Shown: positions 39,020 through 49,189, counted from the first letter of the stretch. The stretch: DNA of 62,987 nucleotides from an uncultured Hyphomicrobiales bacterium (GCA_903878085.1 CAIRGJ010000033.1:1-62987), one strand, 5' to 3'. Made by a program: numbers and translations. The notes: a model not told the origin generated them from the sequence alone.

Positions 39020-39388
39020 CTAAGCCTTCGCCAGCAACTCAGCCAGCGTGCGCTCGATCTGCTCGGCCTGGAACGGCTTCTGCAAAGCGGGGCGGTCGCG
39101 ATAGGGTTCGGCCAAACTGCCTTCGCCGTAGCCGCTGACGAAAACAAACGGCACGCCGCGCTTGGCCAGGATATCCGCCACCGGATAAATTTGTTGTCCG
39201 GCGACGTTGACGTCGAGGATGGCGCAATGCAAATCGGCCGTCGCCGCAAGTTCGGAAGCTTCGGCGATGGTGCCGACGGCGCCTGCGATCTCATAACCGA
39301 GATCGGCCAGCATATCTTCCAGCAACATGCGAATGAGGTATTCGTCTTCGACCAGGAGAATACGCGGCGTGATAGTGGCTTCAGCCAT
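39020..39388 (-). CDS. Single-domain response regulator
   Basis: A 122-aa CheY-like receiver without an output domain. The acidic pocket is in LVEDEYLIRM, the phosphoacceptor Asp in CAILDVNVAG, the Thr/Ser position in PFVFVSGYG, and the conserved Lys in LQKPFQAEQI. It has no neighbouring kinase, so its partner is unknown. It is inserted between surE and pcm on the opposite strand. Confidence 0.93.
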   Translation of the reverse strand: MAEATITPRILLVEDEYLIRMLLEDMLADLGYEIAGAVGTIAEASELAATADLHCAILDVNVAGQQIYPVADILAKRGVPFVFVSGYGEGSLAEPYRDRPALQKPFQAEQIERTLAELLAKA

Positions 39389-39504
39389 GCTCTCGTTCCG
39401 TCCTCATTACTCCGTCCAAGAATGTCCGGTTCCGCGCCGCTGTGCAAGTTTGCCAGAATGCGCGGCAAACATGCTAAAAGCGCGATAGGCGGGGAGCGGC
39501 GTCC

Positions 39505-40158
39505 ATGTCATCGCGCGGCGGACAAGACGACAGGCATATGGAATTCCTGCTGACGTTGCGCCGTCGCGGCATTGGCGATCAGGCGGTGCTGCGGGCGATG
39601 GACGAGATTCCGCGCGAGCGCTTCGTCGAGTTGGAATTCACCGACAACGCCTATGACGACCGGGCGTTGCCGATTTGCTGCGGGCAGACCATCAGCCAGC
39701 CTTACGTCGTCGCCTATATGAGCGAACAGCTGCAGCTGCGGCCGCATCATCGCGTGCTCGAGATCGGCACCGGCTCGGGCTATCAGGCCGCGGTGCTGTC
39801 GCGCCTGGCGCGCGAAGTCGTCAGCGTCGAACGCTACCGCACGCTCGCTGAGCACGCCCGCGAACGTTTGCGCGCGGTCGGTTGCAGCAATGTCGAGGTC
39901 GTGGTCGGCGATGGCATGCTAGGCGCGCCGGGCAGGGCGCCGTTCGATCGCATCATCGTCACCGCCGCGGCCGAAACCGTGCCGCAAGCTCTGCTCGATC
40001 AGCTTGCCGATGACGGTATCATGCTGCTGCCGCTCGGCCCCCACGACGGGCCGCAGCACATCGTCAGAATTGTTAAATCGGCGGCCGGCGTCACGCGCGA
40101 CAATCTAATCGCGGTTCGCTTCGTTCCTTTATCGCCCGGGCAGGCGCAGGAACTGTAA
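39505..40158 (+). CDS. pcm: Protein-L-isoaspartate O-methyltransferase
   Basis: SAM-dependent repair of isoaspartyl residues, 217 aa. [16 protein letters not shown] is the SAM motif, and [17 protein letters not shown] is the family signature. The ATG at 39505 follows GGGGAG. It is downstream of surE in the conserved order but is now separated from it by the response regulator. Confidence 0.94.
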   Translation: MSSRGGQDDRHMEFLLTLRRRGIGDQAVLRAMDEIPRERFVELEFTDNAYDDRALPICCGQTISQPYVVAYMSEQLQLRPHHRVLEIGTGSGYQAAVLSRLAREVVSVERYRTLAEHARERLRAVGCSNVEVVVGDGMLGAPGRAPFDRIIVTAAAETVPQALLDQLADDGIMLLPLGPHDGPQHIVRIVKSAAGVTRDNLIAVRFVPLSPGQAQEL

Positions 40159-40278
40159 CGTTTCGTTAAGCGTGCAAGGTGAAGTTCGCATTTACGAATC
40201 CGTTATTCTTAAAGTCTTATTTACTCACCAATGGTTTATTTCGAACGCAATCTATTTTGTGTATGAGTGAGTAACCAC

Positions 40279-41616
40279 ATGCCGCGCTCCAACGTGCCGC
40301 AATATCCACGTGCACTCTTGCAGGGTTGGCCGCGCGTTGCGGTTCTGGCGCTGGCCGGCGTCGCGGTCGCAAGCTGCTCGGATAGCGGACGTTTCGGTTA
40401 CACCAATACCTCCAGCCGTCAGGCGCCCCCGCAAGAGGTGACCGGTTCGATCGCGCCGCGGTCGGCGCCCAGCACCCGCGTCGTCGCGCAGCCTTTGCCG
40501 GCGCCGAGCGCGCCCGCGACCGTCGCCAGCAATCAGGGTTACACGAGCGGTACCGGTTCCTCCAGCGGCGCCCAGGGCCTTGGCGCCTATCGCCCGAGCG
40601 CTCCGACTTATTCCGCGCAGCCTGCCGCGCCGGCATACGGCGACGTCACCGGTTCGGTGCGCCCGATCGCGCCGCCGCCGCCGAAGCCTTCGGGTGAGTG
40701 GACCTGGGACGGCGGCTCGCCGGTCACCGTCGGTTACGGCGAGACGGCCGAGCAGATCGCGCGCAAGCATGGCGTGCCTTTGGCCGCGCTGCTGCAGACC
40801 AACGGCATCACCAATGCCGCTGCCATTCGGCCCGGTCAGCGTCTGGTCATTCCGCGCTACATCTCGCATTCGGCGCCGCAAGCGGCGGCCGTCCCGGCCC
40901 GCATGCCGGCCAATGAAAACGTCCACGTCGTCGCGGCCGGCGAAAGCCTGATGAGCATTTCGCGCCAGCATGGCGTGTCGCTCACCGCTTTGGCGCAGGC
41001 CAACAACCTTCAGCCCTCGGCGCGGATCAGCATCGGCGATCGTTTGACGGTTCCCGGCGGACGTCCCGCGGTTGTCGCGCGCGCGCCGCAAGCACCGGCG
41101 CCGCAGATCGCGCAGCCGCGCTCGGTGCCGTCCGATCAGGTCGCGACCGTGCCGGTGCAAAGCGCGCGCATGGCGACGCCTGAGCCTGTCGCGAAAGCCG
41201 AAGACACCGTCAAGGCCGCGGAGCCTGCCGGCGCCATGCAGACGTTCCGCTGGCCGGTGAAAGGCCGCGTCATCGCCGGCTTCGGTGCGAAGGCGAGCGG
41301 CGGGCAGAACGACGGCATCAATCTTGCGGTGCCGGAAGGCACGCCGGTCAAAGCCGCCGACGACGGCGTCGTCGCTTATGCCGGCAACGAACTCAAAGGC
41401 TACGGCAATCTGGTGCTGATCCGCCACTCGAATGGCTTTGTGTCGGCCTACGCCCACGCCAGCGAGTTGATGGTCAAGCGCGGCGACACCATCAAGCGCG
41501 GCCAGGTGATCGCCAATGCGGGGCAGACCGGCAACGTGACGTCGCCGCAGCTGCACTTCGAAATCCGCAAGGGGTCGACCCCGGTCGATCCGACCAAGTA
41601 TCTCAGCGGCGGCTGA
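40279..41616 (+). CDS. LysM and M23 peptidase-domain lipoprotein (NlpD-like)
   Basis: A 445-aa cell-wall protein. The signal peptide ends in a lipobox, VAVASC, so it is probably an outer-membrane lipoprotein. There are two LysM-type repeats (about residues 150-195 and 215-262: VTVGYGETAEQIARKHGV; VHVVAAGESLMSISRQHGV). A C-terminal M23 domain follows (about 325-440) with YAHASEL and SPQLHFEIRKG. NlpD-like proteins often activate amidases. A GTG at 40267 would add four residues. Confidence 0.92.
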   Translation: MPRSNVPQYPRALLQGWPRVAVLALAGVAVASCSDSGRFGYTNTSSRQAPPQEVTGSIAPRSAPSTRVVAQPLPAPSAPATVASNQGYTSGTGSSSGAQGLGAYRPSAPTYSAQPAAPAYGDVTGSVRPIAPPPPKPSGEWTWDGGSPVTVGYGETAEQIARKHGVPLAALLQTNGITNAAAIRPGQRLVIPRYISHSAPQAAAVPARMPANENVHVVAAGESLMSISRQHGVSLTALAQANNLQPSARISIGDRLTVPGGRPAVVARAPQAPAPQIAQPRSVPSDQVATVPVQSARMATPEPVAKAEDTVKAAEPAGAMQTFRWPVKGRVIAGFGAKASGGQNDGINLAVPEGTPVKAADDGVVAYAGNELKGYGNLVLIRHSNGFVSAYAHASELMVKRGDTIKRGQVIANAGQTGNVTSPQLHFEIRKGSTPVDPTKYLSGG

Positions 41617-41623
41617 TCGAAGC

Positions 41624-42565
41624 TTAGTCTTTCAGCGCGACGCCGAGACGTCCGGCGAGATCCTGCACGAACTGCCAGGCGACGCGGCCGGAACGCGAGC
41701 CGCGCGTGGTCGACCACTCCAGAGCATCGCGGCGCAATTCGTCCGCATCGATCTTGATGTTGTAGTGCGCGATATAACTGTCGATCATCGCCAGGAATTC
41801 GTCCTGGCTGCAGCGATGGAAGCCCAGCCACAGACCGAAGCGGTCGGACAGCGACACTTTCTCCTCGACGGTCTCGCCCGGATTGATCGCGGTCGAGCGC
41901 TCATTCTCCATCATGTCGCGCGACATCAGATGGCGGCGGTTCGAGGTGGCGTAGAAGATCACGTTCTCCGGGCGGCCTTCGATGCCGCCTTCCAGCACCG
42001 CCTTAAGCGACTTGTAGCTGGTGTCGTCGTTATCGAACGACAGGTCGTCGCAGAACACGATGAAGCGAAACTTCGAGCCGCGGGTGATCGCCATCAGCTC
42101 AGGCAGGCTCTCGATATCCTCGCGATGAATTTCGATCAGCTTGAGCGGCCCACGTTTGCTGTTGCCGAGCGTGGCGTTGATGGCGGCATGCGAGGCTTTG
42201 ACCAGCGACGATTTGCCCATGCCGCGCGCGCCCCAGAGCAGCGCATTATTGGCCGGCAGCCCATTGGCGAAGCGTTCGGTGTTCTCGACCAGCATGTCGC
42301 GGACCCGGTCGATGCCTTTGAGCAGCGACATTCCGACGCGGTTGACGCGCGGCACCGGCGCGAGCCGGCCATCGGGATGCCAGACGAAGGCGTCGGCCGC
42401 GGTCAAATCTGGTTGCAGACCACGCTGCGGCGCCAGGCGCTCGAGCGCGGCGGCGATGCGGGAGAGGACGTCGTTTGGCCCCGCCGCGGAACCGCTTTGC
42501 GGCTTCGACTTCAGCGTCGACTTGGGCTTGGTCTTTAGCTTGGATTTGGACTTCGATTTGGCCAT
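41624..42565 (-). CDS. DUF815 AAA-type ATPase with lysine-rich N-terminus
   Basis: A 313-aa P-loop ATPase of the DUF815 family. Walker A is LLWGARGMGKSSLVKA, Walker B FIVFCDDLSF, and a sensor-like stretch is VIFYATSNRRH. Residues 1-25 are a low-complexity run of Lys/Ser (AKSKSKSKLKTKPKS), reminiscent of the argS extension. The gene is convergent with the M23 lipoprotein. Cellular role unclear. Confidence 0.9.
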   Translation of the reverse strand: MAKSKSKSKLKTKPKSTLKSKPQSGSAAGPNDVLSRIAAALERLAPQRGLQPDLTAADAFVWHPDGRLAPVPRVNRVGMSLLKGIDRVRDMLVENTERFANGLPANNALLWGARGMGKSSLVKASHAAINATLGNSKRGPLKLIEIHREDIESLPELMAITRGSKFRFIVFCDDLSFDNDDTSYKSLKAVLEGGIEGRPENVIFYATSNRRHLMSRDMMENERSTAINPGETVEEKVSLSDRFGLWLGFHRCSQDEFLAMIDSYIAHYNIKIDADELRRDALEWSTTRGSRSGRVAWQFVQDLAGRLGVALKD

Positions 42566-42778
42566 GGATGGGTACTTTCGGCGATTGCGCTGCTCTTAGC
42601 GGGGTGGGGCAGGCCCTGCAAGCCGGAAGGCCGGGAAAAGGCCAAAAGTGGCGGGATTTGAGGGGCCTAGCGGCGTTGCAATTGGGGCTACGGCCGCTAT
42701 AGTCCGCGCGAAATTCGAGCGCGTAAGGCGGCCGGGGACGCCGGCTGGCGCGCGTTAAATCCAACCAAGGAAGCTTCG

Positions 42779-43141
42779 ATGTTCATTTCGCCCGCACATG
42801 CGCAAGGGTCGCTGGGATCGCTGTTTGGCGGCGGGGCAGGCGGCGACGGCGGCATGCTGATGTCGCTTTTGCCCTTCGTCCTCATCTTCGTCATCATGTA
42901 TTTCCTGATCCTGCGGCCGCAGCAGAAGCGGGTGAAGTCGCATGCTGAAATGGTCAAGAACGTGCGCCGCGGCGACACCGTCGTCACCAATGGCGGGCTG
43001 ATCGGCAAGGTCACCAAGGTGGTTGACGACGATCAGATCGAAATCGAAGTCGCCGAAGGCGTTCGCATTCGCCAGATGCGGCAGATGGTCAGCGACGTGC
43101 GCGCCAAGGGTGAGCCGGTGAAGGACGACGCCGCCAGCTGA
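42779..43141 (+). CDS. yajC: Preprotein translocase subunit YajC
   Basis: A 120-aa SecDF-YajC subunit with one membrane helix (about residues 20-45, LMSLLPFVLIFVIMYFLILRP) and the motif RPQQKRVKSHAEMVKNVRRGD. First gene of the yajC-secD-secF block; secD begins 70 bases downstream. Confidence 0.95.
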   Translation: MFISPAHAQGSLGSLFGGGAGGDGGMLMSLLPFVLIFVIMYFLILRPQQKRVKSHAEMVKNVRRGDTVVTNGGLIGKVTKVVDDDQIEIEVAEGVRIRQMRQMVSDVRAKGEPVKDDAAS

Positions 43142-43211
43142 GCGGCTGTCGTTTTTCGATCCAAGTCTTCTTACCTAACTAAGTTTCCTTACCGAACCGA
43201 GTCGGGACTTC

Positions 43212-44813
43212 ATGCTTTATTTCACGCGGTGGAAGGCGGCGGCGATTGTGCTGACGGCATTGTTCGTCTGCCTGTTCGCTGTGCCCAATTTCCTGCCCGA
43301 CAAGATGGTGGCGAGCTGGCCAAAATGGGCGCAGCGCCACGTCGTGCTCGGCCTCGATCTGCAGGGCGGTTCGCACATTCTGCTCGAGGTCGATACCAAG
43401 ACCGTACGCAAGGACATGATCGAGACGCTGCGCGATGATGTCCGCCGCGTGCTGCGCGACGCCCGCGTCGGCTATACCGGGCTGGCGGTGCGCGGCACCA
43501 CGGTCGAGGTCCGCATCCGCGAGGCGGCAAGTTACGACACCGCGCTCACCAAGCTGCGCGAACTGTCGCTGCCGCTGGGCGGCATTCTCGGCGGCAGCGG
43601 CCAGCGAAGCCTGGATGTCAGTAATGAAGCGGACGGCCTGATCCGGCTGACGCAGACCGATCCGGCCGTCATTGAACGGGTGCGTCAGTCGCTCGAACAG
43701 TCGATCCAGATCATCGAACGCCGGGTCAACGAACTCGGCACCGTCGAACCGCTGATCCAGCGCCAAGGCACCGACCGCATTCTGGTGCAGGTCCCCGGCC
43801 TGCAGGACCCGACCCGTCTCAAGCAATTGCTCGGCAAGACCGCCAAGCTTGATTTCCGCATGGTCGATACCGGAACTTCGGTCGAAGCGGCGCTGCAGGG
43901 CCGCGCCCCCCCGGAAGACGAGATCCTCTACAGCACCAGCCAGCCCAAGACTCCCTATCTGGTCGAGCGACGCGTCCTGGTCTCCGGCGGCGAACTCACC
44001 GACGCGCAACCCGGCTTCGACCAGCGCACCAGCGAGCCAATCGTGTCGTTCCGCTTCAACACCAGCGGCGCGCGCAAGTTCGCGCAGGTGACGCAGGAAA
44101 ACGTCGGTAAGCCCTTCGCCATCGTGCTCGACAACGAAGTGATCTCAGCGCCGGTGATCCGCGAGCCGATCCTCGCCGGCTCGGGCCAGATTTCCGGCAG
44201 CTTCACGGTGCAGAGCGCCAACGATCTGTCGATCCTGCTGCGTGCCGGTGCGCTGCCGGCGCCGTTGACCATCATCGAAGAGCGTACCGTCGGTCCCGGC
44301 CTCGGCGCCGACTCGATCGCCAAGGGCAAGATTTCGTCTTATGTCGGCGCGGCCATGGTGATCATCTTCATGATCATGACCTACGGGCTATTTGGTGTGT
44401 TCGCTAACATTGCGGTCGCGATCAACGTCGCGATGATCTTCGGCGTGCTGTCGCTGCTTAACGCCACGCTGACGCTGCCGGGCATTGCCGGCATTGTGCT
44501 CACCGTCGGCATCGCGGTGGATTCGAACGTGCTGATCTATGAGCGCATCCGCGAGGAAGTGCGTGGCGGCCGCACTCCGATCAACGCGATCGATGCGGGC
44601 TTTAGCCGGGCGCTCGCCACCATTCTCGATTCCAACATCACCACCTTCATCGCCGCCGCGGTGCTGTTTTATATCGGCACCGGTCCGGTGCGCGGTTTCG
44701 CCGTGACGCTCGGCATCGGCATCATCACCACGGTCTTCACCGCCTTCACCCTGACGCGGCTCATCGTCGCCTATTGGGTCTGGTGGCGGCGTCCGCAACG
44801 CGTTCCGATCTAG
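43212..44813 (+). CDS. secD: Protein translocase subunit SecD
   Basis: Membrane subunit that uses proton motive force to complete Sec export, 533 aa. LGLDLQGGSHILLEVD is the D1 motif. The large periplasmic P1 domain is followed by six membrane helices including VGIAVDSNVLIYERIREE (D5) near the C-terminus. Length and layout are typical; secF follows after 18 bases. Confidence 0.97.
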   Translation: MLYFTRWKAAAIVLTALFVCLFAVPNFLPDKMVASWPKWAQRHVVLGLDLQGGSHILLEVDTKTVRKDMIETLRDDVRRVLRDARVGYTGLAVRGTTVEVRIREAASYDTALTKLRELSLPLGGILGGSGQRSLDVSNEADGLIRLTQTDPAVIERVRQSLEQSIQIIERRVNELGTVEPLIQRQGTDRILVQVPGLQDPTRLKQLLGKTAKLDFRMVDTGTSVEAALQGRAPPEDEILYSTSQPKTPYLVERRVLVSGGELTDAQPGFDQRTSEPIVSFRFNTSGARKFAQVTQENVGKPFAIVLDNEVISAPVIREPILAGSGQISGSFTVQSANDLSILLRAGALPAPLTIIEERTVGPGLGADSIAKGKISSYVGAAMVIIFMIMTYGLFGVFANIAVAINVAMIFGVLSLLNATLTLPGIAGIVLTVGIAVDSNVLIYERIREEVRGGRTPINAIDAGFSRALATILDSNITTFIAAAVLFYIGTGPVRGFAVTLGIGIITTVFTAFTLTRLIVAYWVWWRRPQRVPI

Positions 44814-44831
44814 GGGCAGGGAGACATTATC

Positions 44832-45758
44832 GTGCGCCTGCTTCGCATCGTCCCCGACGATACCAAATTCGACTTCATGCGCTTTCGGCGCATCAGCTTT
44901 CCGATTTCGGCGCTGATGTCGATTCTGGCGATCTCACTGTATTTCTTCCACGGCTTGAATTTCGGCATCGACTTCAAGGGCGGCACGCTCATTGAAGTCC
45001 AGGCGAAATCGGGTGACGCCGATCTTTCCAAGATGCGCTCGTCGCTCGGCGCGCTGGGGCTCGGCGAAGTGCAGTTGCAACAATTCGGCGGACCGAGCGA
45101 TGTGTTGATCCGCATTGCCGAACAGCCCGGCGGCGAAGCCGCGCAACAGGATGCCGTCGGCAAGGTGCGCACCGCGCTCGGCGACGGCGTCGATTACCGC
45201 CGCGTCGAAGTGGTCGGCCCGCGCGTGTCCGGCGAGTTGCTGTCCTATGGCGTCGTCGGCCTCGGCCTCGCGATCCTCTGTATTCTGGTTTATCTCTGGT
45301 TCCGGTTTGAATGGCAGTTCGCGCTCGGCGCCATGATCGCCAACGTGCACGACATCGTGCTGACGATCGGCTTCATGTCGGTCACGCAAGTGGACTTCGA
45401 TCTGACCAGCATCGCGGCCTTGCTGACCATCCTTGGCTATTCGCTCAACGACACGGTCGTCATCTATGACCGAATTCGCGAGATGCTGCGCCGCTACAAG
45501 AAGATGCCGATGCCGGATTTGCTCAACGCCTCGGTTAACCAGACGCTGTCGCGCTCGGTCATCACCCACGTCACCGTCAGTCTGGCGCTGTTGGCGCTGT
45601 TGCTGTTCGGCGGCCAGGCTATCCACAGCTTCACCGCCACCATGATGTTCGGTGTGGTGCTGGTCGGCACCTATACCTCGGTCTTCATCGCGTCGCCGAT
45701 CCTGATCTATCTCGGCGTCGGCACCGGCCGCGATGCGATGACCAAATCCGGCAAATAG
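44832..45758 (+). CDS. secF: Protein translocase subunit SecF
   Basis: SecD partner, 308 aa with six membrane helices. FGIDFKGGTLIEVQ and the motif YSLNDTVVIYDRIRE are diagnostic. It starts with GTG at 44832. The next gene begins 2 bases after its stop, so the operon continues. Confidence 0.96.
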   Translation: MRLLRIVPDDTKFDFMRFRRISFPISALMSILAISLYFFHGLNFGIDFKGGTLIEVQAKSGDADLSKMRSSLGALGLGEVQLQQFGGPSDVLIRIAEQPGGEAAQQDAVGKVRTALGDGVDYRRVEVVGPRVSGELLSYGVVGLGLAILCILVYLWFRFEWQFALGAMIANVHDIVLTIGFMSVTQVDFDLTSIAALLTILGYSLNDTVVIYDRIREMLRRYKKMPMPDLLNASVNQTLSRSVITHVTVSLALLALLLFGGQAIHSFTATMMFGVVLVGTYTSVFIASPILIYLGVGTGRDAMTKSGK

Positions 45759-45760
45759 CG

Positions 45761-46150
45761 ATGGCGGGCGGGCTGACAGCCGATAGCCCGCATCTGCCGA
45801 CACCGGCGCAGATCGAAGCCTATGGCAATGGCGGCTTCCGCTTCGGCGGCATGTCGCACCGCGGCTCGCTGTTGTGCCTGCCGGACGGCGTCTGGGCCTG
45901 GCCGGTAAAAGACGTCAGCGAAATCACGACGACCGCGCTCCAGCCGGCTTTGGCGCGCGGCAACGTGTTGGACGTGTTTCTGATCGGCGTTGGCCGCGAT
46001 CCCTGGCCCTTGCCGGAACGGTTGCGGACGCGCTTTCGTGACTTGGGCGTATCGGTCGACACCATGGCGACCGGCGCCGCGGTGCGCACGTATAATGTTC
46101 TGCTGGCGGAAAACCGCCGCGTCGGCGCCGGGTTCATTGCCGTCGAGTAG
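45761..46150 (+). CDS. Mth938/DUF498-domain protein (NDUFAF3-like)
   Basis: A 129-aa protein of the Mth938 family: YGNGGFRFGGMSHRGSLL, then DVFLIGVGRDPWPLPERLR. Human NDUFAF3, a complex I assembly factor, is in the same family. Tight linkage to secDF and to a phytoene-synthase-like gene fits a role in membrane complex assembly; the link to complex I is inference. The start is 2 bases after secF. Confidence 0.88.
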   Translation: MAGGLTADSPHLPTPAQIEAYGNGGFRFGGMSHRGSLLCLPDGVWAWPVKDVSEITTTALQPALARGNVLDVFLIGVGRDPWPLPERLRTRFRDLGVSVDTMATGAAVRTYNVLLAENRRVGAGFIAVE

Positions 46151-46157
46151 CGAGACC

Positions 46158-47009
46158 ATGCCGAACAATTCCGATTATTGCGCCGAGCTGGTGCGGGATG
46201 CCGACCGGGACCGCTATCTCGCGACATTGTTTGCGCCGGCGCAGCATCGCGACGCTTTGTTTGCGCTTTACGCTTTCAACGTCGAAATCGCGCGGGTGCG
46301 CGACAAGGCGCGCGAGCCTCTGCCGGGCGAAATCCGGCTGCAATGGTGGCGCGAGGTCTTGTCGGGCGAGCGGACAGGCGAAGCGGATGCCAATCCGGTC
46401 GCAGCGGCTTTGCTGGCGGCGCTCAAAAACTATGGGTTTGTTGCGGCGCCATTGCTCGAATTTATCGATGCGCACGGATTCGATCTGTATGGCGAGCCGA
46501 TGGCAAATGTCGGCGATCTGGAGCTGTACGGCATCCAAACCCAGTCGCCATTGCTCGCAATAGCCGCTGGCATTCTCGTGCAAGGCAGTCCGCTGCCGGA
46601 GACATTCACGTTGGATGCCAGCGTTGCAATGGCGCTTGGCAAAATCCTGACCGATCTTCCCCGGCACGCGTCGCGGCGGCAGCTTTATATCCCGCTCGAT
46701 GTCGTCGATCGCCACCGCGTCGAGCGCGAGGCCATTTTTGCCGGGCAGGCGACCGATGCGCTACGGGCCGCCCTCGCCGAGATGCGCGGGCTGGCGCGCG
46801 GGCACTTGGCAAAAGCGCGCGAGACATTGCGCTCCGCGCCGCCACAAGTTCTGCCGGCGTTTCTGTCGATCGCGCTCATCGAGCCGACGCTGAGCTTGAT
46901 GGATCGCGCCGATTATGAACCGTTCAAGTTCCAGCCGTTGCCGGCGTGGCGGCGGCAATGGCTGATCTGGCGCGCGGCGCGCAATCCGGCCCGAATTTTC
47001 GGGGTCTAG
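46158..47009 (+). CDS. Squalene/phytoene-synthase-like protein (NDUFAF6-like)
   Basis: A 283-aa protein with the all-helical squalene/phytoene synthase fold. The first Asp-rich motif of active enzymes is replaced: LFALYAFNVEIARVRD lacks DxxxD. That segment and IRLQWWREVL resemble human NDUFAF6, a complex I assembly factor, rather than a prenyl synthase. I begin at the ATG at 46158; longer frames upstream are out of register with the neighbour. It follows the Mth938 gene by 7 bases, in the same operon. Confidence 0.85.
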   Translation: MPNNSDYCAELVRDADRDRYLATLFAPAQHRDALFALYAFNVEIARVRDKAREPLPGEIRLQWWREVLSGERTGEADANPVAAALLAALKNYGFVAAPLLEFIDAHGFDLYGEPMANVGDLELYGIQTQSPLLAIAAGILVQGSPLPETFTLDASVAMALGKILTDLPRHASRRQLYIPLDVVDRHRVEREAIFAGQATDALRAALAEMRGLARGHLAKARETLRSAPPQVLPAFLSIALIEPTLSLMDRADYEPFKFQPLPAWRRQWLIWRAARNPARIFGV

Positions 47010-47011
47010 AG

Positions 47012-48439
47012 CTATTCTGCTGCGGCGGCGGCCGCTTGCCCGCCGATCCAGCGCGCCAGATCCTCGAGCGCGCGCTCGCTCATGGCGGTCTTGCGGGCGA
47101 GGTTCTTGGCCGAGCCGCGGCCGAATTTGCGGCCGTCTTTGTCGTAGGCGACCTTCTCGGTCAGCGGCGGAAACAGCCCGAAATTGACGTTCATCGGTTG
47201 GAACGAGGACGGCCCGGCGTCGATGGTTTCGATATGGCCGCCGGTAATATGCGCGAGCAGGGCGCCATGTGCCGTCGTGGGCGGTGGGGTGACGATCGCA
47301 TCGCCGCGGCGTTCGGCGGCGGCGAACCGGCCGGTGAGCAGGCCGATGGATGCGGATTCCACATAACCCTCGCAGCCGGTAATCTGGCCGGCGAAGCGCC
47401 AGCGCGGATTGGCCTTCAGGCGCAAGGTGTCGTCGAGCAGCTTCGGCGAATTGAGAAATGTATTGCGATGCAGTCCGCCGAGCCGGGCGAATTCCGCGTT
47501 CTGCAGCCCGGGAATGGTGCGGAAGACTCGGACCTGTTCGCCGTGCTTCAGCTTGGTCTGGAAGCCGACCATATTGAACAAGGTGCCGAGCTTGTTGTCC
47601 TGCCGCAATTGCACGACGGCATAAGGTTTCTCATCGGGCGTGCGCGGATTGGTCAGGCCGAACGGCTTCATCGGGCCATGGCGCAGCGTTTCGCGGCCAC
47701 GCTCGGCCATCACCTCGATCGGCAGGCAACCGTCGAAATAAGGCGTCGAGGCTTCCCATTCGTGAAACGTCGTCTTGTCGCCGGCAATCAGCGCGTTGAT
47801 GAAGGCGTCGTATTGGTCGCGCGACATCGGACAATTGATGTAATCGGCGCCCGAGCCGCCGGGTCCGACCTTGTCGTAGCGCGACTGAAACCAAGCCTGA
47901 TCAAGATCGATGCTGTCGCGATGCACGATCGGGGCGATGGCGTCGAAAAACGCCAGCGCGTCTTCGCCCGTCAGAGAGCGGATGGTGGCGGCGAGGTCGG
48001 GCGAGGTGAGCGGACCGGTCGCGATGATGACGCTGTCCCATTCGTCCGGCGGAATGGAGATTTCGCCACGCTCCAGCGTAATGAGCGGATGACCGGCCAG
48101 AGCAGCCGTCACCGCCGCGGAAAAACCGTCGCGGTCGACCGCTAGCGCGCCGCCGGCGGGCACTTGATTGGCGTCGGCCGCGCGCATCACCAGCGAGCCG
48201 AGCCGGCGCATTTCCTCGTGTAGCAGACCGACTGCGTTGTGGTCCTTGTCGTCGGAGCGGAAGGAATTGGAACAGACCAGTTCGGCGTAGCCGTCGGTTT
48301 TGTGCGCGGCGGTCGCGCGCAACGGTCGCATTTCATGCAGCGTGACGGGAACGCCGTGCTCGGCCAGCTGCCAGGCGGCCTCGGAACCGGCGAGCCCGCC
48401 GCCAATGATGTGAACCGCTTGTAATGAGGCTGTTGTCAT
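47012..48439 (-). CDS. trmFO: Methylenetetrahydrofolate-tRNA-(uracil-5-)-methyltransferase
   Basis: Folate- and FAD-dependent enzyme forming m5U54 in tRNA, 475 aa. [19 protein letters not shown] is the FAD-binding motif, then [13 protein letters not shown] and [10 protein letters not shown] follow, with [16 protein letters not shown] further on. I use the ATG at 48439, which gives the family length; the frame is open to 48502. It converges on the NDUFAF6-like gene with 2 bases between stops. Confidence 0.95.
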   Translation of the reverse strand: MTTASLQAVHIIGGGLAGSEAAWQLAEHGVPVTLHEMRPLRATAAHKTDGYAELVCSNSFRSDDKDHNAVGLLHEEMRRLGSLVMRAADANQVPAGGALAVDRDGFSAAVTAALAGHPLITLERGEISIPPDEWDSVIIATGPLTSPDLAATIRSLTGEDALAFFDAIAPIVHRDSIDLDQAWFQSRYDKVGPGGSGADYINCPMSRDQYDAFINALIAGDKTTFHEWEASTPYFDGCLPIEVMAERGRETLRHGPMKPFGLTNPRTPDEKPYAVVQLRQDNKLGTLFNMVGFQTKLKHGEQVRVFRTIPGLQNAEFARLGGLHRNTFLNSPKLLDDTLRLKANPRWRFAGQITGCEGYVESASIGLLTGRFAAAERRGDAIVTPPPTTAHGALLAHITGGHIETIDAGPSSFQPMNVNFGLFPPLTEKVAYDKDGRKFGRGSAKNLARKTAMSERALEDLARWIGGQAAAAAAE

Positions 48440-48500
48440 CGGATGATAACTAGGCCGCCAAGGGGCAGGCGGCAATGGTTCTGATGCGTAAGGATCAGTC

Positions 48501-49049
48501 ATGCCCGTGCCGGTCTTGTTTCGCTGTTTCGCCGCTGTGGCTTTGGTTTGGGTAATTTCGGCACCCGCTATTGCCGATATGGCGGCCGTCGAGCACGCGG
48601 CCTACAGCGATTTTTCCGTGTCGGCGCCAACCCCGACGACAGTGTTCGTCTGTCACGGCTATGGCTGCAAGTATCGCGATGAGGTGGATTTTACCGCGTC
48701 CGATCGCGCGCCGCTGGGGCATTTTCTGGCTGGGAGCCATAGCTCCGCCGCAGCGGAGCGGCGCGCGGTGGCTGCGGCAGGGGCCTGGTTCGACCGGCGG
48801 ATTGCTGCGGCGGCGGGAACGAAGGGCCACGTTGCACGGGCCGGCGTCGCTCACATGAATGAGGTGGCGCAATTCGATTGCATCGACTCCAGCCGCAACA
48901 CCACCAGCCTGTTGCTGGTGCTCGAAGAGCTTCATCTGCTGCGGTTCCACAGCGTCGATAGTCCGGAAGCGCGCGGCCATCTGTTCGACGGTCGGCCGCC
49001 CCATGCCACCGCCGTGTTGACCGAGAATGCCAGCGGTGTGCGCTGGTAG
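48501..49049 (+). CDS. Secreted hypothetical protein ended by a probable premature stop
   Basis: A 182-aa protein with signal peptide (residues 1-25, ending ISAPAIA) and two Cys in the motif [13 protein letters not shown], then [18 protein letters not shown]. Its TAG at 49047-49049 follows GVRW, and the frame continues to TAA at 49124 with plausible sequence, VDSWTRAYGQPPEIMPL. This fits homologues that end with a Trp/Pro-rich tail, so the TAG is probably a nonsense mutation or a read-through point. Function unknown. The ATG follows AAGGATC. Confidence 0.75.
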   Translation: MPVPVLFRCFAAVALVWVISAPAIADMAAVEHAAYSDFSVSAPTPTTVFVCHGYGCKYRDEVDFTASDRAPLGHFLAGSHSSAAAERRAVAAAGAWFDRRIAAAAGTKGHVARAGVAHMNEVAQFDCIDSSRNTTSLLLVLEELHLLRFHSVDSPEARGHLFDGRPPHATAVLTENASGVRW

Positions 49050-49130
49050 GTCGACTCCTGGACCCGGGCCTACGGCCAGCCGCCGGAAATCATGCCGCTG
49101 GCGGTGTGGCAGACCCTCGACTAACCGCGC

Positions 49131-49160
49131 CAAAACGAAAAGGCCCGCAAGACTGCGGGC
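49131..49160 (-). terminator. Rho-independent terminator of the DUF1127 gene
   Basis: GCCCGCAAGACTGCGGGC (49143-49160) forms a hairpin; on the minus strand it is followed by CTTTTCGTTTT. This is 30 bases after the DUF1127 stop and also ends close to the opposite gene. Confidence 0.7.
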
Positions 49161-49189
49161 GCTTATGACGTGGTTCTTTGGACTATAGC

